43,797 bases of DNA, from assembly GCF_014861395.1 (NCBI RefSeq), contig NZ_RRYV01000012.1, positions 1 to 43,797 on the forward strand. Direction: 5' to 3'. Below the pieces are notes generated by a model, which was given only the letters and a program-made list of their open reading frames with translations, was not told the DNA's origin and ran no database searches. The translations under genes and the position numbers were made by a program. Position 1 is the stretch's first letter. Each line of letters opens with the position of its first letter. Shown piece by piece: positions 30,201 to 38,483 of the stretch. Origin of the DNA: Psychrobacter sp. FME13. Its GTDB lineage: Bacteria; Pseudomonadota; Gammaproteobacteria; Pseudomonadales; Moraxellaceae.

Positions 30201-31184
30201 TGTGTCTGGCTTATCCAAGTTAAAGATAAGCATTTCCAGTTCACTAAGTATTCGCGGTAAAAAACGTGGTGCTGTACCTGTATTTTGCAATAAGTTATTT
30301 AGTATAGACTGAGTGGTTTCGTTACTTTGTGCAAGACTACTTAATTCAAAGTAGACTCTAATAATTAGATTTCTGATAGCGGTTACTGACAGTTCAGCTT
30401 GCTCAACACGAGACTCTATCACTTGTTCCAACTGACTTAGCACTGGTGCATAATGCTCAGGTAACGGGGTATCGTTATCAGCAAGATCGTTTAACCACAA
30501 GTCGGTTAAATACCAAAGTCGTTGTACGTCTTCGTCTTGAGCAGTTTGCCATAAATACTGGCTAACGCATCCTAGTACTGTTAATACAGAAGATTGGTTC
30601 GTATTGGCCACCAACAGCTCTCGTACTTGCTGTCGCCAAACCAATAATAACTGTTGATAATGATGATGAGCCAAAGGTGTAGTAATGTTACTGACTGGAA
30701 CCATTACGTCTATACTATCGATAACATTATCATCGACGGCATTATTATTTGAACCCTCATGCTGATGTCTACCCACAAGGCTTACCGATGGCTCTATGAC
30801 GACCCCTAGCGCTGACAATGCTTGATCAAGATCATTAGCAGCGTTATTAATTAACATCGTATTGTAGCTACTGGTACGCAAGTATTGATTCAGCTCACAC
30901 TGTAGCAATCTATGCGCAAACTGACCGATACGGCGGTTGCTGACAGAAATACCATCATGATCACTTGCTTCTACCAGTGAACTCAACTTATTGGCAAGAT
31001 CGGCTAACAAAGGAAGACGAATCATAGTCAGCGCACCGCTAACCTGATGATAAGACTGCACCATCTGCTCACTATCAGTGTTGCCGTTATCTAACTGCCA
31101 GCCATTAAATACCTGTGATAACTGCTGATTAAACAGTGGTAACAACCACTCAAGCGTCACTATGTCATTGGGCTGGTTTTTCAT
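24255..31184 (-). CDS. chpA: Hybrid chemosensory histidine kinase ChpA
   Basis: A 2309-residue cytosolic kinase of the twitching-motility signal pathway. The N-terminal ~600 residues are helical, as in other ChpA/FimL proteins. Five histidine phosphotransfer modules have recognizable HTLKGS/HTIKGG-type motifs at H676, H888, H1087, H1383 and H1561. The dimerization region, the ATPase N-box (HMLRNAVDHGIEN, about 1885) and the G-box (DDGRGID, GRGVGMDV) follow, then a CheW-like domain. A receiver (about 2180-2305) has phosphoacceptor D2232 in LLDIEMPR and a C-terminal KPF. It is shorter than the Pseudomonas aeruginosa protein (about 2470). It phosphorylates PilG and PilH. It starts 30 nt after pilK. 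Confidence 0.95.
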   Translation of the reverse strand: MKNQPNDIVTLEWLLPLFNQQLSQVFNGWQLDNGNTDSEQMVQSYHQVSGALTMIRLPLLADLANKLSSLVEASDHDGISVSNRRIGQFAHRLLQCELNQYLRTSSYNTMLINNAANDLDQALSALGVVIEPSVSLVGRHQHEGSNNNAVDDNVIDSIDVMVPVSNITTPLAHHHYQQLLLVWRQQVRELLVANTNQSSVLTVLGCVSQYLWQTAQDEDVQRLWYLTDLWLNDLADNDTPLPEHYAPVLSQLEQVIESRVEQAELSVTAIRNLIIRVYFELSSLAQSNETTQSILNNLLQNTGTAPRFLPRILSELEMLIFNLDKPDTLLNHLQKIQRQLERRGWIYYVGQVESILTNIEDVLSSENGFTQGKWQIERQLQELYNAIYNTEQTISLKIGDAASFVTLPDTLNNTDTPSDSYQVTSTANSDLRELRTAVEDVKQSFNDYVQRQDSHLLPTATHFSSIGDAFSDMGVPEVRETINTLSNIFTQLVDHEIEALSWDVTQAVAEGLTSIELLLDYLAQQVFDQKLLTQANEYTAKATQLLNDYIAAPDTVNDTFLTQKPAATNVLRYDDSGEIAPASEQNIQDEAVTDSNEDDEMTQQLEDTAVDNIESEALAAVREQVKPDEFEMDADIRDIFIEEAGEVITDLEDFLPIWEQDAQDLTPLTEVRRGFHTLKGSGRMVGAFSISEMAWSIENLLNRLLDKTLPVTDNVVSLVMETAKILPVLVTDFEAEQVPSFDPAIIMLKSHNLMTQQPINSGLGLPEPESVDSASESSLKEEASVTVHDTELVTDNDTTDESQKINDDSDSRDMSASLSDIEIPSVLVPFMQTPEQLAADANDADPDIKEIFIEEANEVLVEILPLYENWCLSITDLSGLADIRRGFHTLKGSGRMVGANYTAELAWAIENMLNRILDNSIAASVDMRKLVGDVLAAYPSMLLVFENNRQDYPSMLPLWIACANAYSKQHGDDFSYSDLYHNDTLSNTSAAKTTQESLLPSDLEEDNLNQNNGEERIDATLETINSVNEMIAEASIVLAPQSDEEKVFCEIFIDEAEGLLQKVDQFVDEHQGESHVEVTDDIVRAFHTLRGSSGSRALAAISEVSATIEHSLELLQQQDKAMNAQHLEALAKSSTLIYSYLNSYKKNVQSKHILAEDIPNQQDQEIASLQAMLDEQDIASDTKVLSDNKPTIAKLLDNNIDELLDAQWELDDALNQAEIADIEGYIEQQLSQIKYLAKKAQEFPKFTSILNALGNAYGYLNDNPEKARDADNQAILHTGHAQLVGLFDALAGSTSLKIDQQVLADLQSICQADNSREVEDDFVVRAISAPELQLESIDTDAELLEIFLEEAQELDAALDESFNKWRSDISNVNALKVLQRHLHTIKGGARMAGIRSIGDLTHEAESVYEAFVENRRIPTTQWLDIMQIVQDTMSLQVMHIVSYKKSFFASELIEQLQQLLKAQSLPEAVELTVPVPKNHFEPEVQNTVDQNTNNSSDEVLDGLSLDRMIKQSWANGLPDPDILAVFLEEAEELTNRNKYLQLFLENTGNKTALQALQRDLHTIKGGARMVSATGIADLAHEMESVYKDFVDNRRPTTKKVLELLVASHDWLADAVSVLRQQVNPPTPALLIEALQQFSKNPDSLKQVPKESLKAQRETLLIAREKQDSQYLAEDISEIPSMLINTNEEDRSVGNSEMIRISGGLVEHMINLSGESAINRARIDMGMSSLTNSLEEMGTTVQRLADQLRRMEIELEAQILSQIDDELIQNEGFDPLEMDQYSSLNQLSKSLTESASDLIDINQTLLEKTRDSESLLLQLSRTQTELQDGLMHSRMVPFTRLTPRLERIVRQTANELNKSVELTIINAEDEMDRTILERMTSPLEHMLRNAVDHGIENTSTRLKAGKERSGHITLEINREGSEIVIQLSDDGRGIDVEAVRAKAISQGLIDADDRSLTDLDIMQYIFNAGLTTSKQVTQISGRGVGMDVVISEIRQLGGSVSVVSELGKGSRFTVRLPLTVAVSDALVVRAADRYYAIPLVQIERVVRINPEKLYDYYQSGDATLTFEDVDYRVRYLNEILSGNKLNELVVSTNTSLPLIIIKNRTGQNIALQVDQIAGSRIEVVVKPLGQQLSHLLGISAATIMGDGSVMPILDLIALMRNAQMVKNIPQTKDVKQNSLESKPTVLVVDDSVTVRKVTSRFLERQGFNVAVAKDGVDAIEILQDMIPDVMLLDIEMPRMDGFEVATQVRYNKRLQHIPIIMITSRTGEKHRQRALEIGVNDYMGKPFQEQALLSKIQQILGQKVSLTHEG

Positions 31185-31214
31185 AGGGTTATCCTAACTC
31201 GTCTAAGCACTAAT

Positions 31215-32186
31215 TTAGGCATTGATTTTCTGCCACACATTAACCTGTGGGTGCGCAATACGGCGCATATTTGAAGGACGCCAAAATAGCGCCTCACCTG
31301 GAGCCAATATAATGTACCCACCTAACACGCACTGCTCTGATAGCCTCGCTAAAATGTCACGCTGATCAAACTTGCGAAAATAGATCAACATATTTTGGCA
31401 AATTATGATCTGCTGAAGGTGCGAGGTAGGTGGGGTTTTTTCCATAATATTATGTAAAGCGAAACTAACGTTTTGTTGCAAACTTGGTGCTATCTGCCAG
31501 TGTGCTTGATGACTTGTTGTCGCTTCATTAGTTGTGGCCGAATCACAAACATTCGGCTTTCTAATCACACTATTCTCATACAATGGTTGAACAAACTGCT
31601 GATAACTAGGAGGTATCAATAACTTTTGTCTATTATTATAGTACCCTAGTTCTGCATTTATAATAGCTTGTTGGCTAACATCAGTACCTAGTATTACGTG
31701 ATTTTTCAATTGCTGTGCAGCTAAACTCATAGCCAATGACCATACTTCTTCACCACTTGCACAACCAACACTCCAAATTCGAAACAACTCATCAGAAGTA
31801 TTGACAACACCACTATTACCGCCTGATGCAATCCTTAATCGCTGATTGTCTAATGCACATTTTTTGACAAATTCTATAGAAGGCATATAACGGAAAAATC
31901 GACTTTCATGAATCAATACGTTATCTAATAGCTGTTGACGCATCTCATTATTTTTTGGTAGCTGATTCCATAGTTTTTTAGCAGTCAACCCATAGGATAA
32001 TGCAGTATTATCAATCGCATTGATCAACCATTTCCGCTGAACATTGGGTAGCACAAAACCGATCTCTTGCTCTATGTATCGTTGCCACTGCTGCACATCA
32101 AGACTATCGTCTTGCGACGATGCATTAACTAGTGTTGGCTTGATACTCTCAGTAACATTGCCACCCATTTGAATAAATTTATCCAC
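31215..32186 (-). CDS. pilK: CheR-type methyltransferase PilK-like
   Basis: A 323-residue protein. HESRFFR (93-99) resembles the CheR N-terminal substrate-contact motif, and GCASGEE (141-147) is the SAM-binding loop. The late IICQNMLIYF matches the CheR FCRNVLIYF block. It methylates glutamates of the receptor PilJ. The start is a GTG with AGG only 4 nt upstream; the next ATG is at 32168. It lies between pilJ and chpA, as in Pseudomonas. Confidence 0.9.
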   Translation of the reverse strand: MDKFIQMGGNVTESIKPTLVNASSQDDSLDVQQWQRYIEQEIGFVLPNVQRKWLINAIDNTALSYGLTAKKLWNQLPKNNEMRQQLLDNVLIHESRFFRYMPSIEFVKKCALDNQRLRIASGGNSGVVNTSDELFRIWSVGCASGEEVWSLAMSLAAQQLKNHVILGTDVSQQAIINAELGYYNNRQKLLIPPSYQQFVQPLYENSVIRKPNVCDSATTNEATTSHQAHWQIAPSLQQNVSFALHNIMEKTPPTSHLQQIIICQNMLIYFRKFDQRDILARLSEQCVLGGYIILAPGEALFWRPSNMRRIAHPQVNVWQKINA

Positions 32187-32320
32187 GTCACCTGCTATAG
32201 TTACTGCTACAAAATCACTATTCGCACAGCATTTTAATTAACATATGAATATGAAGTATGATAAGTCCTCTAACACTCACTTAATGCTAGAGCCTATCAT
32301 TGCACATCTACTTATAATGT

Positions 32321-33715
32321 TTATTCTGTATCTGATGTTTCGCCATCTAACGACTCATCATCATCTGATATTTTAAAGCCAGTCACAGACTCTTGAAGCG
32401 CTGCTGCCATTTCACTCAACTCACCAATAGAACGTGCAGTTGCCATCGTACCAGATGAAGTTTGCGACGTAATATCTTGAATGATATTCATCGTGTGAGA
32501 AATATGGCCTGCAGACTCAGCTTGTTGTAAAGCCGCATTTGAGATGTTTTGAATCAAGTCAGCCAGCGTATTAGAAACGCTCTGTACTTCTTCTAGTGCT
32601 TCACCAGCATCTTTAGCTAATCGAGCACCACGTACAACTTCAGAAGTCGTTGATTCCATTGACACAACTGCTTCATTAGTATCTGCCTGAATGGTTTTTA
32701 CCAATGTTTCAATCTGTTTGGTTGCATTGGCTGAACGTTCAGCAAGACGTTGAACCTCATCAGCAACAACCGCAAAGCCTCGACCTGCTTCACCAGCCAT
32801 CGATGCCTGAATAGCAGCGTTTAATGCCAAAACGTTAGTCTGGTCAGCAATGTCATTAATCAAACTAACGATATCACCAATCTCTTGCGAAGACTCACCA
32901 AGACGTTTGATACGTTTTGATGTCTCTTGAATCTGATCACGAATAACGTTCATACCTTCAATAGAACGCTGTACAACATCTGCGCCGTTATAAGCAATAG
33001 CAACTGAACGCTGAGCAACTGTCGCAGATTCCGAAGCGTTATTTGACACTTGGTCAATTGATATCGTCATTTCATTAATAGCGGCTGATACACCAGCAAT
33101 TTCTTGTGCCTGATGCTCAGATGCCTCAGCAAGCTCAACCGCATTCATCTGCGTCTGATCTGAAGACTGCGAAACACGGTCAGCGGTATTGTTAATAACC
33201 AGTACCAATTGGCGCAATTGGTCAATCGCAAAGTTCACTGAGTCAGCAATAGCACCAGTAAAATCTTCTGATACAGTTGCATTAACGGTCAAATCACCTT
33301 CTGCTAAATCGCCTAATTCATCAAGTAAGCGCAAAATAGCTATCTGGTTACGTTCGTTCTCTTCTTGAATTTGACGTGCTCGTTCAGACTCTGTTTCTGC
33401 TTCTTGACGACGACGCAACGTTTCTTTTTCAATAAGTAATCGTTCTGATCCACCGCGCTGTTTCAGTAGCTGATACGACGCAAATAAGATTCCTAATACA
33501 CCTATCACAAATACAACTACTGGCAAGACAACAGACTGATTAAAATCAGGGAAATATTGACTCACTGATGATAAGGAGCTGCCCAACCAAATCAAACAAG
33601 CCACACTTATCGAAGCAAAAAGTACTAATAATAATTTCCACTCACTATTAGCATCTTTGCTAAGTGCTGCTGTATTAAGCGTACCAGCTGCAGGGTTTTT
33701 TATAACATCACTCAT
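32321..33715 (-). CDS. pilJ: Methyl-accepting chemotaxis protein PilJ, short form
   Basis: A 464-residue receptor. The ATG at 33715 has AAAGGA 9 nt upstream; a TTG at 33733 precedes it but has no better site. Two membrane helices (26-45 and 61-84) are separated by only about 15 residues, so almost nothing is periplasmic. A HAMP-like stretch (about 125-170) and the conserved hairpin tip ([34 protein letters not shown], shown here only in part as its core) follow. P. aeruginosa PilJ has about 680 residues, with a large periplasmic part. It is expected to signal to ChpA via PilI and ChpC. A 177-nt gap precedes it. Confidence 0.9.
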   Translation of the reverse strand: MSDVIKNPAAGTLNTAALSKDANSEWKLLLVLFASISVACLIWLGSSLSSVSQYFPDFNQSVVLPVVVFVIGVLGILFASYQLLKQRGGSERLLIEKETLRRRQEAETESERARQIQEENERNQIAILRLLDELGDLAEGDLTVNATVSEDFTGAIADSVNFAIDQLRQLVLVINNTADRVSQSSDQTQMNAVELAEASEHQAQEIAGVSAAINEMTISIDQVSNNASESATVAQRSVAIAYNGADVVQRSIEGMNVIRDQIQETSKRIKRLGESSQEIGDIVSLINDIADQTNVLALNAAIQASMAGEAGRGFAVVADEVQRLAERSANATKQIETLVKTIQADTNEAVVSMESTTSEVVRGARLAKDAGEALEEVQSVSNTLADLIQNISNAALQQAESAGHISHTMNIIQDITSQTSSGTMATARSIGELSEMAAALQESVTGFKISDDDESLDGETSDTE

Positions 33716-33892
33716 CGTGCGTATTCCTTTCAAACAATCATCAAAGTCTGATCTTGATTGACTTTGACAATCTTATTGTTATAAAAACAACAGTGATTAA
33801 CAAAGCCTGTGTGAATGTTGACATCCAACCGTATTCTGTCATTCGCTACTATGTCATCATAGCGCTAACAGCCAGATATCTGTTATTAATAA

Positions 33893-34423
33893 CTATACTG
33901 CAGCATCAGTATACTGCTTGTCTTGTGCGAGTAAACTTGGCATGAAAACATACCAGTCTTGCTCATCTTTAAAAAACTTACCATGATTATAAGGGGCAAA
34001 GGGCGAGTTAGGCTCAATTGCCTCTGCCCTGTATTGGTCATGTGTAAACTGCTCAATACCAATAACATGATCTACTACCAGACCCGAAAAAAGATTGTCA
34101 TGATCGATGACAATAACTTTGCGTTGGCTCATTTGCGTCAAACGACTAGGGACCTGCAGAAACTTGGATAAATCTGTTATGGGCAGTAGCCGTCCACGAA
34201 TATTGGCGATACCTAGCATCCAAGGCTTTACTAAAGGCAAGCTAGTATACTCTGGCATGGCTAATACTTCTGATATCTGACCCATTGGTGCAACTAAGCG
34301 TTGTCCACCAATTTCAAACACCACACCTTGCCAGTCATACTCTTGTCCACCGCGGCGACCACTTTTGCGCGCACGTGCTAAATCTGCTAGACGCAGAAGC
34401 TCAATAAACCCTCTGGAAGCCAC
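33893..34423 (-). CDS. pilI: CheW-like adaptor PilI
   Basis: A 176-residue protein with a CheW domain: GVVFEIGGQRLVAPMGQISEV and LGIANIRGRLLPITDL are the conserved parts. It links the receptor PilJ to ChpA. It begins 3 nt after the pilH stop codon. Confidence 0.93.
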   Translation of the reverse strand: MASRGFIELLRLADLARARKSGRRGGQEYDWQGVVFEIGGQRLVAPMGQISEVLAMPEYTSLPLVKPWMLGIANIRGRLLPITDLSKFLQVPSRLTQMSQRKVIVIDHDNLFSGLVVDHVIGIEQFTHDQYRAEAIEPNSPFAPYNHGKFFKDEQDWYVFMPSLLAQDKQYTDAAV

Positions 34424-34426
34424 AAG

Positions 34427-34789
34427 CTACTCCGTTACTTTGCGAATGATATCAACCAAGCTATTCTCTTCAACCGGTTTGTTCATATATTCTTTAGCGC
34501 CTTGGCGCTTGCCCCAAACTCTATCTGTTTCCTGGTTTTTGGTACTGATCATAATCACAGGGATATGAGCAGTGGTTTTACCACGAGTAATTTTTCTCGT
34601 GGCTTGAAAACCATTCATTTCTGGCATAACCACATCCATCAAGATGACATCTGGCAGGTGATCGGCAGCCATTTGACAACCTTGCTCACCATTTGTCGCT
34701 TCTAAAATTTGAAAGCTATGTCGAGCAAGCATATCGCGAAACTTCGCCATCTCAGATGGTGAGTCGTCAATGACCAAAACAGTAGTCAT
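34427..34789 (-). CDS. pilH: CheY-like response regulator PilH
   Basis: A 120-residue single-domain receiver. The phosphoacceptor is D52 in ILMDVVMPE, with the acidic pair D8-D9 and the C-terminal K in NKPVEE. PilH opposes PilG and promotes retraction in the P. aeruginosa model. It sits downstream of pilG after a gap of about 276 nt, which is longer than usual. Confidence 0.93.
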   Translation of the reverse strand: MTTVLVIDDSPSEMAKFRDMLARHSFQILEATNGEQGCQMAADHLPDVILMDVVMPEMNGFQATRKITRGKTTAHIPVIMISTKNQETDRVWGKRQGAKEYMNKPVEENSLVDIIRKVTE

Positions 34790-35065
34790 AGAAATTTCCT
34801 TTATTTTCGAATAATACCCAAAAGGATATGTTGTTATATTATTGATACAACCCGAGTAAAATCATTTACCAAAAATAGTAGTATTCATTTCTCAACAGTT
34901 GTTATTGAATATTGAGCAATTATTGTAAATTGTCACTCATATTAGGTTTTTAAATCTATCAACCCAGCCTCAAAAAATTGCAAAAATCATACCAACTAAA
35001 ATCGTATATCCAGATTTTCACTTACAAAGGTACATATTCCATGGCTATTATTAGCAATTTTTGTA

Positions 35066-35443
35066 CTAACGGTATTGATTGATTGCCTCAAACAGCTCGT
35101 CTTTGCTGAATGGTTTCGTTAAATATTCGTCAGAACCAACAATACGACCACGCGCTTTATCAAATAAGCCATCTTTAGATGACAACATAATTACTGGTTT
35201 GTTTGCATAGTCAGGATTGTTTTTTATCAATGCACAAGTCTGATAACCATCTAAACGTGGCATCATAATATCAACAAAAATAATATCTGGGTTGTTATCA
35301 ACAATCTTTGCTAAAGCATCAAAGCCGTCAATAGCAGTCACTACTTCGCAACCAGCTTTTTGTAGCAGTGTTTCCGCAGTACGGCGAATGGTTTTTGAGT
35401 CATCAATTACCATCACTTTCAAACCATCAAAATCATTTTCCAT
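35066..35443 (-). CDS. pilG: CheY-like response regulator PilG
   Basis: A 125-residue receiver. The phosphoacceptor is D58 in IIFVDIMMPRL, and TKPFSKDE holds the conserved lysine. It promotes pilus extension in the P. aeruginosa model. AGGA lies 8 nt before the ATG at 35443; the ATG at 35449 is only 2 nt from it, so the inner start is preferred. It is first of the cluster. Confidence 0.94.
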   Translation of the reverse strand: MENDFDGLKVMVIDDSKTIRRTAETLLQKAGCEVVTAIDGFDALAKIVDNNPDIIFVDIMMPRLDGYQTCALIKNNPDYANKPVIMLSSKDGLFDKARGRIVGSDEYLTKPFSKDELFEAINQYR

Positions 35444-36126
35444 TATCATTGTCCTATAAACGACTATTTATTCGTAATACTATCTATCAACACAAGACGT
35501 CAACGTGTCATACCATTTATTATTGGATTGATACGAGCCGCTAATTTTGTGTTGCCATGTGTTATGACAGTGAACCTACCATCTGTCAACATTTACCTAT
35601 TAAACATGCTATCAGCATAGGTTACTATACGCACTTTTTTATTAATAAGCTTACAAAATCGTTCCTAATTTTTAGCTTTTTGAACAGACAGTTTTGTCTG
35701 ACTTTAACGGTTAAAAATCCGGATTGTTTTGATTTCACCAAAAGCACGTCCCTACTGACCATGATAATTGCTATCTGAGCATAGAAAGTTCAAATCAGAA
35801 TAATCATCAACTTCATGATATTTCTACATTATATAGAAACGATAAAAATATTGCTGAATAATCTTATATTGTAATAAATATGTATCAAACTTTCTCTATA
35901 CTAAAGTTGTTTTTAGCACAATTATCGGCCCGTTTCCAGTCATAATCGAATCAATATTCAAACTGACTGGTAATATAAAAGTGTATCTGAAACGCTATTA
36001 CTGTTATTTTTGATACTTATTTATTTTAATTGCCATATATTCATAAGTCTAGATAAGTGTTTAATGATCATTTCACCTCTATACAATTCACTATATAATA
36101 AAATAATGATTACTAAGGTGAGTGTT
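35444..36126. other. Intergenic region between pilG and the adaptor gene (683 nt)
   Basis: This holds the divergent promoters of the Pil-Chp cluster and of the adaptor gene. A small hairpin (CAGACA with TGTCTG near 35686) is present. A 73-codon frame at 35557-35778 has no family resemblance and no ribosome-binding site that I can see. Confidence 0.4.
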
Positions 36127-37422
36127 ATGACAGCTTCCAGAATATTGAAAACCAGTAGCTACTTATCAGGCGTTTTGCTGCTTATTGCCTGTCAGCCGCC
36201 TCTACCTGTTGATGAGAATACTGCCGACGAAGACAGTACAGTAGTAGATGCGCCAGTGGTCATCACCAATGATAGCGTAACCATCACACCTGACCATATT
36301 TTAAGCATAAAATCCTCACGTTACCAGCCCAGTCTTGGCTTACAAGGTAAGATCAAACCTATAAGACAAACCACATTCATCACAGCATACCCAATCAACG
36401 TAGAAAAAGTATTAGTTACTAAAGGTCAATGGGTAGAAAAAGGTACGCCGTTACTCATTGTTCGACGTCTAAACACAGAAGCACAAACAGCGAACTTACC
36501 CAATACATCAGAAGAGTCTGCCTCACAATCAGATAACTCTGAACAAGAGACTCCCATTCAGCATACCGAGTTGACTAGCGATACAGCTAATATCAAACCA
36601 AAAAATACTGAAAGTACCGATGCAAACGTGACACGTGCAGAGACTACGACAAATAATAGTGACACAACCGAAAAGAGTAACCCCGTTGATACAGAAAGCC
36701 CGGCAACAGCGAACTCAGCGATAGAAGTAGATAATGCCGACATCAACGCTCATGATAAGCAAATAAATAGTAATAACAGCCCAAAACGCTCACAAAATCA
36801 GTACGGCTTAACGACTGTTTATGCTAGTTTTTCAGGGCGCGTAGAAGACCTATATGCCAAAGTAAATCAAACGCTAAAGGCTCGAACGCCGCTGCTAACG
36901 TTTAACGATGAAACTCATTTATACTTTACATCAATCCTACCAGTCCAAGCTGAACCGCAGCTTTCAGTAGGCCAGACGGTCAATTTCACTGTTGAAAATA
37001 TGTCAGAAAAATTTACTGGACAAATCAGTAAACTAACCATAACCAGTCAACCAAAAAAACTCTTAGTTAATGTAGATGTGATTGATAACGAAGTAGGTAG
37101 TGATAAGTTATCATCTAATATGAAAGCAACAGGACGAGTTAATTATGGTCAAATAGATGTAGGTACTACTGTGCCTAAGCGTGCCCTGCACGATGTTGAC
37201 TTGACAGAATTACAAACGCCACCATATAAACCACTTATGCCATTAACTGCTAATGTTTGGATTATTGGACAAGATCAACGATTGCAGCAACAGCCTATTG
37301 AAGTGGTCGAGTATAATCCTGATACCAACCAATATTTGATTGCAGGCATTAGTAATGACAGTTTGATTTGTCTGGCTGACTTACCGGTGAGCTCAAATGG
37401 CAAGATAGTCAAGGTTTCATAG
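36127..37422 (+). CDS. HlyD-type membrane-fusion lipoprotein with low-complexity insert
   Basis: A 431-residue lipoprotein (lipobox LLIAC) started at the ATG at 36127 (AAGGTGAG site). The longer frame from 36010 adds an unlikely N-terminus. Residues about 83-113 (ITAYPINVEKVLVTKGQWVE) and 226-260 (VYASFSGRVEDLYAKVNQTLKARTPLL) are the two halves of a lipoyl-like domain. Adaptors of RND/ABC pumps usually have a coiled-coil hairpin between them. Here residues 115-225 are polar, rich in Asn, Thr, Ser and Glu, without heptads. A barrel-like region follows. No pump gene is adjacent, and the next gene is a response regulator. Function unknown. Confidence 0.7.
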   Translation: MTASRILKTSSYLSGVLLLIACQPPLPVDENTADEDSTVVDAPVVITNDSVTITPDHILSIKSSRYQPSLGLQGKIKPIRQTTFITAYPINVEKVLVTKGQWVEKGTPLLIVRRLNTEAQTANLPNTSEESASQSDNSEQETPIQHTELTSDTANIKPKNTESTDANVTRAETTTNNSDTTEKSNPVDTESPATANSAIEVDNADINAHDKQINSNNSPKRSQNQYGLTTVYASFSGRVEDLYAKVNQTLKARTPLLTFNDETHLYFTSILPVQAEPQLSVGQTVNFTVENMSEKFTGQISKLTITSQPKKLLVNVDVIDNEVGSDKLSSNMKATGRVNYGQIDVGTTVPKRALHDVDLTELQTPPYKPLMPLTANVWIIGQDQRLQQQPIEVVEYNPDTNQYLIAGISNDSLICLADLPVSSNGKIVKVS

Positions 37423-37657
37423 TCTTCAACACAGGCTGTTACATTGTATAGAAACATTAACAAAGTCTATCTTGTTTTGTAACAGCTTAATTAGGCAATA
37501 TAGCCATATGTCATAGAGCATTATATTTTTTTCAATCTTAGAGGCTTAACGGTTTGCATCCTTGAACATTTAAACATCATTGATGTATTGATCATAAGTA
37601 ATACATGACAGCACGTTAGACTTTTTACGAACCATAACAACAACTAGAGGACAACCC

Positions 37658-38380
37658 ATGAGTAAGCAAATTTTATTGATTGAAGACGATCCTGATTTAG
37701 CCGAGTTGATCAGTGACTACCTAACGATGAATTATTACGATGTACATCATGCAGGTCTTGGTCAAGAAGGACTTGACTTATTAGACACTAAAGAACGCGA
37801 TATAGACTTGGTTGTCCTTGATTTGATGCTACCTGATATGGATGGTATGCAGGTGTGTCAAAAAATTCGTGGTAATAAGAATAACATGACCAATAAAATC
37901 CCAATTATCATGCTAACAGCGAAAGGAGATACGACAGATCGCGTATTAGGTCTTGAGATGGGTGCTGATGATTATATCGCTAAACCTTTCGAGCCACGTG
38001 AACTACTAGCACGTATTCGTGCAGTGATTCGTCGCCACGAGCAACCCAATCAAGCAGACAGTCAGTCAGACAGTTTAACTTTCGGTCGTTTAAGTGTGTT
38101 CCCTGATAGTCATGAAGTAACCATCGATGACGAGCCTGTACGTTTGACAACGCATCAATTTCAATTACTGCATTACTTTGCTACTCACTCTGGTAAAGTA
38201 CTAAATCGCGAGCAGCTTTGGCAAGCCATGCCAAATGATGATAGCTCAGACAACATCGATCGTGCTATTGACGTCCATATTTCAAGACTACGAGCTTTGA
38301 TTGAAGACAATCCACGCCAACCAAAACGCATTATTACAGTACGCGGTGTTGGTTATCAATTTGCCACCGATCAAGTTTGA
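37658..38380 (+). CDS. OmpR-family response regulator
   Basis: A 240-residue regulator. The receiver has D55 as phosphoacceptor (VVLDLMLPD), the acidic pair E9-D10 and the KPFEPREL lysine. The C-terminal winged helix carries LTTHQFQLLHYFATHSGKV and RAIDVHISRLR. It resembles RstA/CpxR-type members but I would not name it. It is paired with the histidine kinase downstream and may regulate the upstream adaptor gene. An AGAGGAC site precedes the ATG. Confidence 0.92.
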   Translation: MSKQILLIEDDPDLAELISDYLTMNYYDVHHAGLGQEGLDLLDTKERDIDLVVLDLMLPDMDGMQVCQKIRGNKNNMTNKIPIIMLTAKGDTTDRVLGLEMGADDYIAKPFEPRELLARIRAVIRRHEQPNQADSQSDSLTFGRLSVFPDSHEVTIDDEPVRLTTHQFQLLHYFATHSGKVLNREQLWQAMPNDDSSDNIDRAIDVHISRLRALIEDNPRQPKRIITVRGVGYQFATDQV

Positions 38381-38415
38381 TCATCGTAAAAAACAGCTAA
38401 CCAATCGAAAAACAA

Positions 38416-38449
38416 CCATGCTATTTGATTTGTAGGTCAAATAGCATGG
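38416..38449 (+). other. 13-bp perfect hairpin between regulator and kinase
   Basis: CCATGCTATTTGA (38416-38428) pairs with TCAAATAGCATGG (38437-38449) around an 8-nt loop. No U-tract follows. It could reduce expression of the kinase relative to the regulator by blocking readthrough or ribosome access, or mark an RNA processing site. Confidence 0.7.
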
Positions 38450-38483
38450 GTCGATATAAGCGTCTAATAATAGAGATGGTTTA

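Noticed and set aside
35557..35778. A 73-codon frame in the pilG-adaptor gap
   Set aside because: No family pattern, no ribosome-binding site, composition like the surrounding non-coding DNA.
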